A stretch of 11,214 nucleotides of DNA from CAZWVA01 sp964636885 (GTDB lineage Bacteria > Desulfobacterota_D > UBA1144 > Nemesobacterales > CSP1-2). Under the pieces are notes generated by a model. That model did not search any database and was not told the DNA's origin. It saw only the letters and a program-made list of their open reading frames with translations. The DNA lies in contig CAZWVA010000076.1 in the NCBI GenBank assembly GCA_964636885.1, forward strand, positions 1 to 11,214. Reading direction: 5' to 3'. Made by a program: the position numbers and the translations under genes. Positions 5,735 to 11,214 of the stretch are shown here, one piece after another; position 1 is the stretch's first letter; the number at the start of each line of letters is the position of its first letter.

Positions 5735-8242
5735 ATGAAAGACAACTATAACCCCCAAGAGATCGAAGAGAAGTGGCAGAAAAGCTGGGAGAGGAAAAGG
5801 CTATACGATGCGTTCGAGGACCCAAAAAAGGAGAAGTACTACGTCCTCGAGATGTTTCCATATCCATCTGGAAGGATACACATGGGACACGTTAGAAACT
5901 ACACGATAGGAGACGTTATAGCGCGGTATAAGAGAACACGGGGTCTAAATGTTCTCCATCCAATAGGATGGGATGCATTTGGGCTTCCCGCGGAAAACGC
6001 CGCTATTCAGCACGGGGTCCACCCCGCAAGGTGGACAAATGAAAACATATCTCAGATGAGGGAACAGCTTAAAAGGCTTGGGTTTAGCTACGACTGGACT
6101 AGGGAGATCGCAACCTGTGACCCTTCCTACTACAAGTGGGAGCAGATGGTTTTTACAAGGATGTTCGAGCGCGGGCTTGCGTATAAAAAATCCTCCATTG
6201 TAAACTGGTGCCCTTCATGTGAGACGGTCTTGGCAAACGAGCAGGTGGAAGAGGGGAGGTGCTGGAGGTGTAAATCGGAGGTCCAGGCTAAGGAGATGGA
6301 AGGATGGTTCTTTAAGATCACGGATTACGCCGAGGAGCTTCTTGAGTGGACCGAAAGACTGAAAGAGGGCTGGCCCGAGAGGGTTCTTGCGATGCAGAGG
6401 AACTGGATAGGAAAGAGCACGGGGGCCGAAATAGACTTCCCACTCGAAGGGGCTATAGATGGAGAGACCAGCCTAAGGGTTTTTACAACACGCCCGGATA
6501 CGGTTTTTGGAGTGACCTTTATGTGTATTGCCCCTGAACACCCGCTTTCAGAGAGGCTCGTTAGAGGAAAACCCCAAGAGGAGGAGGTTCTCGGATTCAT
6601 AGAGAGGATTAAAAGGCAGAGCGATGCGGAAAGGGTAGCCGAGGGGACAAGGAAAGAGGGTGTTTTTACAGGCTCATATTGTATAAATCCCTTTAACGGT
6701 GAGCGTGTACCTATATTCATAGCGAATTTCGTCCTCATGGAATACGGAACGGGGATAATAATGTGCGTCCCAGCACACGACCAGAGGGATTTTGAGTTTG
6801 CAAAGGAGTACGGGTTGCCTATAAGGGTCGTGATTCAACCCGTAGGGGAGATTCATGAACCCCCCCTACGCCCGGATGATATGAAAAGCGCGTATGAAGA
6901 GCCGGGGGTGATGGTAAACTCCGGTGGATTCTCAGGGCTTCCATCCGAGGTCGGAAAGGAAAGGATAATCGAATACGTCGAGTCCAAGGGGATTGGGAAA
7001 AGGAAGGTGAATTACAGGCTGAGGGACTGGGGCATATCACGTCAGAGGTACTGGGGGGCACCTATACCCATCATCTATTGCGATGTGTGCGGTACAGTTC
7101 CAGTTCCAGACGAGGATCTTCCGGTGGAGCTCCCACTGGACGTCGAGTTTACGGGAAAGGGCGGCTCTCCCCTAGCGAGGATCGAGGGTTTTGTGAACAC
7201 AAGATGTCCCAGGTGCGGAGGGGATGCAAAGAGGGAGACCGACACTATGGACACCTTCGTCGAGTCCTCCTGGTATTTCTTGAGATATGCATCTCCGGAT
7301 TTCGATAAAGGGATGTTTGACAGGGAAAGGGTCGGGTACTGGCTCCCCGTTGATCAGTATATAGGGGGTATCGAGCATGCCATATTACACCTTCTCTACG
7401 CCAGGTTCTATACGAAGGTTTTAAGGGACCTGGGAATGTGCGATCTGGACGAGCCGTTTTCAAACCTCCTCACACAGGGAATGGTTATAAAAGACGGGGC
7501 CAAGATGTCGAAGTCCCTCGGAAACATAGTCGATCCCGATGATATGATACGGAAATACGGGGCGGACACCGTCCGGGTCTTCATGCTTTTTGCCGCCCCC
7601 GTCCAGAAGGACCTGGACTGGAGCGATGAGGGGATAGAGGGGGCGTACAGGTTCTTAAACCGCGTGTGGCGGCTCGTCCACGATTTCAGGATGCGTATCT
7701 CGGAATCCGGAGTGGTGGATTCCTCCATTCCGAAATCAGAGGTTCAAGACCCGCAATCGAGGGGTCTCCTCATAAAGGTTCACAAGACGATAAAGAAGGT
7801 CACGGACGATCTCGAGAGGTTCCAGTTTAATACGGCGATTGCGGCTATTATGGAGCTCCTTAATGCCGCCTTGCGGTTTGAACCCGGCGGAGACCACGAT
7901 ATGCTGGTTTTAAGGGAGGCCGTCCAGGCCGTTGTGCGCCTTCTATATCCGATGGCCCCTCACATAGCGGAGGAGCTCTGGGAATCCCTTGGACACGATG
8001 AGAGCCTGGTGGATAAACCCTGGATGGAGTGGGACAGGGAACTCGTAGAAAGCGCAGCGATAACCGTCGTGCTTCAGGTAAACGGGAAGGTGAGGAGTCA
8101 GGTCTTGATGGATCCTGATTCCACTGAGGAAGAGATGAGGGAGGCCGCTTTTTCGGATGAAAAGGTTAAGACCTACATTTCAGGAAAAGAAATCAAGAAG
8201 GTAATCGTTGTGCCTAAAAAACTCGTAAATATAGTGGTATAG
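5735..8242 (+). CDS. leuS: Leucyl-tRNA synthetase (class I, bacterial type)
   Basis: It charges tRNA-Leu with leucine in the cytoplasm using ATP. The 835-residue product is full length for bacterial LeuRS. The class I signatures are HMGH (49-52) after the FPYPSGRI segment, and KMSKS (590-594) within DGAKMSKSLGN. The CP1 editing domain is intact: the threonine-rich TTRPDT (251-256) and HDQRD (348-352), whose Asp is needed for clearing mischarged tRNA. Two Cys4 sets suggest zinc sites: C159/C162 with C176/C179, and C449/C452 with C491/C494. The anticodon-binding domain follows, then a C-terminal domain (VVLQVNGKVRSQV...) ending VVPKKLVNIVV. The ATG at 5735 begins the family-typical MKDNYNPQEIEEKWQ. 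Its Shine-Dalgarno is poor (AGGAG is 15 bases away). It diverges from the UDG gene across a 260-bp region; I see no T-box there. Nothing appears broken. Confidence 0.98.
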   Translation: MKDNYNPQEIEEKWQKSWERKRLYDAFEDPKKEKYYVLEMFPYPSGRIHMGHVRNYTIGDVIARYKRTRGLNVLHPIGWDAFGLPAENAAIQHGVHPARWTNENISQMREQLKRLGFSYDWTREIATCDPSYYKWEQMVFTRMFERGLAYKKSSIVNWCPSCETVLANEQVEEGRCWRCKSEVQAKEMEGWFFKITDYAEELLEWTERLKEGWPERVLAMQRNWIGKSTGAEIDFPLEGAIDGETSLRVFTTRPDTVFGVTFMCIAPEHPLSERLVRGKPQEEEVLGFIERIKRQSDAERVAEGTRKEGVFTGSYCINPFNGERVPIFIANFVLMEYGTGIIMCVPAHDQRDFEFAKEYGLPIRVVIQPVGEIHEPPLRPDDMKSAYEEPGVMVNSGGFSGLPSEVGKERIIEYVESKGIGKRKVNYRLRDWGISRQRYWGAPIPIIYCDVCGTVPVPDEDLPVELPLDVEFTGKGGSPLARIEGFVNTRCPRCGGDAKRETDTMDTFVESSWYFLRYASPDFDKGMFDRERVGYWLPVDQYIGGIEHAILHLLYARFYTKVLRDLGMCDLDEPFSNLLTQGMVIKDGAKMSKSLGNIVDPDDMIRKYGADTVRVFMLFAAPVQKDLDWSDEGIEGAYRFLNRVWRLVHDFRMRISESGVVDSSIPKSEVQDPQSRGLLIKVHKTIKKVTDDLERFQFNTAIAAIMELLNAALRFEPGGDHDMLVLREAVQAVVRLLYPMAPHIAEELWESLGHDESLVDKPWMEWDRELVESAAITVVLQVNGKVRSQVLMDPDSTEEEMREAAFSDEKVKTYISGKEIKKVIVVPKKLVNIVV

Positions 8243-8399
8243 GTATCATACCGCAACTTACTGCCTATCCGGGCGGGCACGATTCAAAAAGTGGGGAAGG
8301 TGGTACTACAAGGGTTTTTCTCTTTTATACACTTAGCCCGATGGACCGAATGGTAAACATTAAAGTGCATCCGTTTGGGCTTTACTCATTCTCAATGGT

Positions 8400-8427
8400 T
8401 TGACCTTTTAGACTTCTATGGTATCAT
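8400..8427 (+). promoter_or_regulatory. Sigma70-type promoter of the deoxyhypusine-synthase-like gene
   Basis: A -35 box TTGACC (8400-8405) and a -10 box TATCAT (8422-8427) lie 16 bases apart, each close to consensus. Transcription would begin near 8434, leaving a leader of about 105 bases before the coding start. Confidence 0.55.
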
Positions 8428-8492
8428 CAGCTACCTTAAAAATCCTTTGAGTTCCGACTAAGCAAGCCATGAAGGGTAAGGGTTTATTTAAC

Positions 8493-8515
8493 GCGGTTTA
8501 TCCATTGGAAACCGC
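8493..8515 (+). promoter_or_regulatory. Perfect 7-bp leader hairpin before the deoxyhypusine-synthase-like gene
   Basis: Arms GCGGTTT (8493-8499) and AAACCGC (8509-8515) enclose a nine-base loop, 24 bases before the ATG at 8540. No T-run follows. A GGTTTAT direct repeat (8481-8487 and 8495-8501) overlaps it. It may be a regulatory leader element; I do not recognise a known riboswitch. Confidence 0.4.
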
Positions 8516-8539
8516 ACCTTAGAATCCGATTCAAATCAA

Positions 8540-9643
8540 ATGGAGGTAATCAGGTTGGAGAGACTGAAAAAAACGGCAGAGAAAAAACAAAGGCTTACAC
8601 AGAAGGTTAAAGCGATAGAGGTAGAAGCCCCAAAGACCGTATCCAAGCTTCTGGAGGAGATGTCCCGAACCGGATTTCAGGGAAGAAACCTGGCCAGGGT
8701 GGTTGACGTTATGGAGGAGATGATCAGGGATAAGAACACCACGATTCTCCTCGGTTACGCAGGCTCCCTATCCACCACAGGACAGTGGAAGATAATAAAT
8801 TGGCTAATAGAGAATCGCTTTATCGATATCCTGGTTCCAACCGGGGCCAATATCTCCGAGGACATAGTTGACGCCATGGGATACGGTTACTGGCAGGGGG
8901 ATCACCTGGTTGATAACGAGGAGCTATTTAGAGAGGGTTTTAACAGGTACTACGACGTTTATGGGAAGGAAAGCGATTACCTGGAGATGACGGAGCTCAT
9001 AGCCGATTTCATCGTGACGCTCGACGAGGATTACAGATACTCCTCAAGGGAGTTTCTCCATCTTTTTGGAAGGTGGCTTGGACAGAAGAGGATAAGGAGC
9101 ATAGTTGCGGTAGCGGCAGAAAACGGGGTTCCGGTCTTCTGTCCTGCCATAGCCGATAGCCCTTATGGCGACGCCGCCCTTATCGCAAAGAGCAAGGGCT
9201 TTAATCTGACGATCGATGCGATAAAGGACTACGTTGAATTCATGACCCTCGGAGAAAAGGTAAAGAACACGGGGGTAATCTACATAGGTGGAGGGGTGCC
9301 AAAGGACTTCATCCAACTCTTTGCCGTAACGGGCGACCTCCTATATAAGAATAGAGAGATTCCAAACAGGAAAGACGGACTTAAGCGCCGTAGCACGAAT
9401 GAGACCTACTACCCGCATAAGTACGCCGTCCAGATAACTACAGACTCGCCCCAGTGGGGGGGGCTTTCCGGATGTACGTTTGAAGAGGCGGTTTCATGGG
9501 GAAAGGAGTCCCCTACGGGAAGGTTTATCCAATGTTACTGTGATGCAACCATCGCTCTTCCCATCGTTGCGCATGCCCTTGCCGAGAGGGTGAGGTCAAG
9601 GAGGAAGGGAACCGATTTTTCCCGTACGTTTAGTATAGGTTAG
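8540..9643 (+). CDS. Deoxyhypusine-synthase-like aminobutyltransferase
   Basis: The product (367 residues; human deoxyhypusine synthase has 369) belongs to the NAD-dependent deoxyhypusine synthase family, which moves the aminobutyl group of spermidine to an acceptor. The catalytic-site segment EAVSWGK (316-322) is intact: K322 matches the Lys that carries the enzyme-imine intermediate, with E316 and W320. H293 in YPHKY, D206 and D211 in the IADSPYGD segment, and the nucleotide-loop GGGVPKDF (250-257) also match. Bacteria lack eIF5A, so the acceptor here is probably not that protein; bacterial homologues have been linked to polyamine synthesis such as homospermidine. No other polyamine gene is visible nearby. 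Start: the ATG at 8540 has no Shine-Dalgarno, whereas GGAGG (8542-8546) sits eight bases before an in-frame TTG at 8555, so translation may begin there, five codons later. It has its own promoter and leader hairpin. The gene ends two bases from a convergent gene. Confidence 0.9.
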   Translation: MEVIRLERLKKTAEKKQRLTQKVKAIEVEAPKTVSKLLEEMSRTGFQGRNLARVVDVMEEMIRDKNTTILLGYAGSLSTTGQWKIINWLIENRFIDILVPTGANISEDIVDAMGYGYWQGDHLVDNEELFREGFNRYYDVYGKESDYLEMTELIADFIVTLDEDYRYSSREFLHLFGRWLGQKRIRSIVAVAAENGVPVFCPAIADSPYGDAALIAKSKGFNLTIDAIKDYVEFMTLGEKVKNTGVIYIGGGVPKDFIQLFAVTGDLLYKNREIPNRKDGLKRRSTNETYYPHKYAVQITTDSPQWGGLSGCTFEEAVSWGKESPTGRFIQCYCDATIALPIVAHALAERVRSRRKGTDFSRTFSIG

Positions 9644-9645
9644 GG

Positions 9646-10104
9646 TTAAAGCGGCTCGTACCAGAAATCCGTTATCCTCCCCTTTCTTTTTCTCTTAAAG
9701 ACCGCTCGAACCCTTGTACCTATTCCTATTTGTCTTAAGACCCGGTCTAAGTCGCTTAGGTCTACTCCCCTTATGAAGTTGGCCATCGCCGTGCCTGCCC
9801 CATCCAGTAGGACGTAGGCCACGGCATAGGGAGGATCTGGGAGTCCCTCGAACTTCTCGTAGACTATTGTAAAAGTCATGATGGTTCCCTCCTTGCCTAC
9901 ACTGACCCATTCTGCGGTTTCGACAAAGCACCTCTCACAGAAGGAGCGAGGAGGGAGGAGTACCCTTTTACACATTGGGCACCTCTTTCCTAGGATCTCT
10001 TTCCTTTCCATAATCGCCTTAAAAAAAGCACTCCCCGTCTTTCCAGCGGCATGGTTGAATTTTATGTCCCAACTCTGAGGAATGAATATTAGGTTGTTTT
10101 GCAT
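9646..10104 (-). CDS. DUF35 zinc-ribbon/OB-fold protein, partner of the thiolase-like gene
   Basis: A 152-residue protein of the DUF35 family with two domains. A helical N terminus (about 1-38) leads to a rubredoxin-like zinc ribbon with Cys at 42, 45, 56 and 59 (CPMC...CERC). An OB fold (about 66-150) follows, with EGTIMTFTIVYEKFEGLP and PYAVAYVLLDG. These proteins pair with thiolase-fold enzymes and with enzymes such as ChsH2-Ltp2 and BbsAB, binding the CoA part of the substrate or completing the active site. The thiolase-like gene lies 73 bp upstream on the same strand and is probably co-transcribed. The ATG at 10104 keeps the family's N-terminal helix ('IPQSWDIKFNHAAGKTGSAF') but has no clear Shine-Dalgarno. 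The stop is two bases from the convergent deoxyhypusine-synthase-like gene. Confidence 0.92.
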   Translation of the reverse strand: MQNNLIFIPQSWDIKFNHAAGKTGSAFFKAIMERKEILGKRCPMCKRVLLPPRSFCERCFVETAEWVSVGKEGTIMTFTIVYEKFEGLPDPPYAVAYVLLDGAGTAMANFIRGVDLSDLDRVLRQIGIGTRVRAVFKRKRKGRITDFWYEPL

Positions 10105-10177
10105 TTGCTCGTACCAACCGGTAAAAATGATTCAAGATAGGAGATAGGAATACGGATCATCCATTTTGAGTCCTGAA

Positions 10178-11214
10178 TCATAGGTTGCCTGATAGAACCG
10201 TTACCGTATGAAACTGTAAAGAACCTCCTTCCCCTGTGGCTACGGCGGTTCTCGCTTTGGTGACCTGTCTTTCCTCCGCCCTTCCCATGACTTGAAGCGC
10301 GGCCTCTGCAACGCGTGCCAGGGCCGTAGCGCTTATGGGATTTGCCGCAAGCACTCCGCCGGATGGATTTACCGGGATTTTCCCATCCATCTCAAATACC
10401 CCATCTTCGTTACATATCCCCGATTCTCCCTTCTCACAAAAACCGAGGGCCTCGACCGCCGCAAGCTCCGTGGACGTGAATGGGGCATAGATCTCTGCAA
10501 CGTCTATTTCCTCTCTTGGGTTTTTTATCCCTGCCATCCGGTAGGCCCTTTTTGCCGCTAGGAATAGAGCCTCCGAATCGGCATGGTCGTTGATTCCCGA
10601 AGCGTCCATCCTGTCTCCCATGTAGTATGAGTTCGTACAACTCGAAACGCCCTTTATCCAGGCTACCCTCCTTTTCCCGATTTTCCTTATGAATCTCTCA
10701 GAGGCCATTACTACCGCACACGCCCCCGTTGACCTCGGACAGCAATCATAGAGCTTTAGCGGGTAGCAGATCACCCTCGAGCGTAGGACGTCCTCTACGG
10801 TGATTTCTTTTCTTATGTGGGCATAGGGGTTCTTTATGGCGTTCTTCCGACTCCTTACCGCCACAAGGGCCATCTGGCGTTCTGTTGTTCCGTATCTCTT
10901 CATGTGTCTTACCGCCTGAAAGGAGCACATATTAACGGCGTTAATGGCGAACCCCCTCTCATAAATCGGATCGAAGATCTGACTAAGTACGTTCTGTGCA
11001 TCCTCGGTCTCCCCCATCTTTTCGGCTCCTACTACAAGGACGCAGTCAAAGAGGCCAGATGCTATGTGAAAGAACCCTGCATGCACCGCAGAGCCCCCCG
11101 TAGCACCCCCGGTATGGACCCTGAGAAACGGCCTTCCGAATCCACCCACGGCCTCTACGCACCATCTTTCCGCCCCCTCCATCCCGTCTAAGGCATCTAG
11201 GGCAAGGGAAAACA
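10178..11214 (-). CDS. Thiolase-fold protein lacking the usual nucleophilic Cys, 5' end beyond window
   Basis: The frame stays open to the right edge (11214), so the N terminus is missing; 344 codons and a TGA stop are visible. The sequence matches SCPx/lipid-transfer-type thiolases: VHTGGATGGSA (codons from 11119), the IYAPFTSTELAAVEALGFCEKGE stretch in two parts, NPSGGVLAANPISATALARVAE and a C-terminal ATGEGGS loop. In ordinary thiolases the first motif is NxxCxSG, whose Cys forms the acyl-enzyme; here that position is Gly or Ala and no Cys is near. The GHPxG motif has Asn (codon 10340-10342) in place of His. A subgroup of thiolase-like proteins has N at that His, and Ltp2-type members lack the Cys and act as retro-aldolases with a DUF35 partner. 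So it could be an aldolase, a CoA-thioester transferase or a binding protein. It is upstream of and probably co-transcribed with the DUF35 gene. Confidence 0.88.
   Translation of the reverse strand, partial: FSLALDALDGMEGAERWCVEAVGGFGRPFLRVHTGGATGGSAVHAGFFHIASGLFDCVLVVGAEKMGETEDAQNVLSQIFDPIYERGFAINAVNMCSFQAVRHMKRYGTTERQMALVAVRSRKNAIKNPYAHIRKEITVEDVLRSRVICYPLKLYDCCPRSTGACAVVMASERFIRKIGKRRVAWIKGVSSCTNSYYMGDRMDASGINDHADSEALFLAAKRAYRMAGIKNPREEIDVAEIYAPFTSTELAAVEALGFCEKGESGICNEDGVFEMDGKIPVNPSGGVLAANPISATALARVAEAALQVMGRAEERQVTKARTAVATGEGGSLQFHTVTVLSGNL

Larger units (their letters stand above)
8243..8539. other. Intergenic region between leuS and the deoxyhypusine-synthase-like gene
   Basis: Just under 300 bases without a gene. 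A 7-bp stem with one G-U pair (8234-8240 with 8248-8254) overlaps the leuS stop but has no T-run. Further on are the promoter at 8400-8427 and the leader hairpin at 8493-8515. The part between about 8255 and 8399 shows nothing I can assign, apart from a T-rich patch (8314-8327). Confidence 0.5.

Noticed and set aside
6325..6738. Minus-strand open frame of 137 codons inside leuS
   Set aside because: It is antisense to conserved LeuRS editing-domain codons, has no recognisable protein features, and the sense gene is certain.
8234..8254. Stem around the leuS stop as an intrinsic terminator
   Set aside because: There is no T-run behind it and the stem has a wobble pair; it is too weak to call.
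8297..8309. AAGGTGGTACTAC, resembling the T-box antiterminator motif
   Set aside because: It misses the CCGCG part, has no room for a specifier stem after leuS and no matching terminator, and lies before a gene not regulated by tRNA.
1..11214. Mobile elements or CRISPR arrays
   Set aside because: No transposase, integrase, terminal inverted repeats or regularly spaced direct repeats were seen.

Overview
The window is bacterial chromosomal DNA, probably from a draft or metagenome assembly because one gene contains a run of ten N. The gene types (bacterial leucyl-tRNA synthetase, family-4 uracil-DNA glycosylase, DUF35 plus thiolase-like pair, deoxyhypusine-synthase-like protein) and heavy use of AGG/AGA and ATA codons would suit a Desulfobacterota/deltaproteobacterium-like or related lineage. 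That placement is an inference, and no marker in the window fixes it.

Layout, left to right. (1) The 3' part of a TPR gene resembling the RMD/FAM82 family, followed on the same strand after 64 bp by a dynamin-like large GTPase interrupted by the N gap. (2) An AT-rich stretch (about 2240-3070) with a good sigma70-type promoter, a hypothetical secreted or membrane protein, a 53-codon secreted peptide with an ideal Shine-Dalgarno, and a bidirectional hairpin terminator. (3) A tRNA-Arg(CCG) on the minus strand with its own -10 box. (4) Two minus-strand genes: a uracil-DNA glycosylase and then a CapA-type metallophosphatase. They are separated by a spacer holding two perfect hairpins and a fragment resembling the 5' half of a tRNA. 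(5) leuS on the plus strand. (6) A deoxyhypusine-synthase-like gene with its own promoter and a hairpin leader. (7) Convergent to it, with only two bases between the stop codons, a DUF35 zinc-ribbon/OB protein. Upstream of that in the same minus-strand unit is a thiolase-fold protein that runs off the right edge.

How they work together: most are unrelated housekeeping or accessory units. The likely functional pairs are the TPR protein with the dynamin-like GTPase (membrane-associated, by inference) and the DUF35 protein with the thiolase-like protein (acyl-CoA chemistry). The thiolase-like protein lacks the usual nucleophilic Cys and has Asn in place of the GHP His, so it may not be an ordinary thiolase. 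I see no CRISPR array, transposase, integrase or defence island. The best leads are the Cys-less thiolase/DUF35 pair, the bacterial deoxyhypusine-synthase homologue with its leader, the small secreted peptide, and the odd UDG-CapA spacer.
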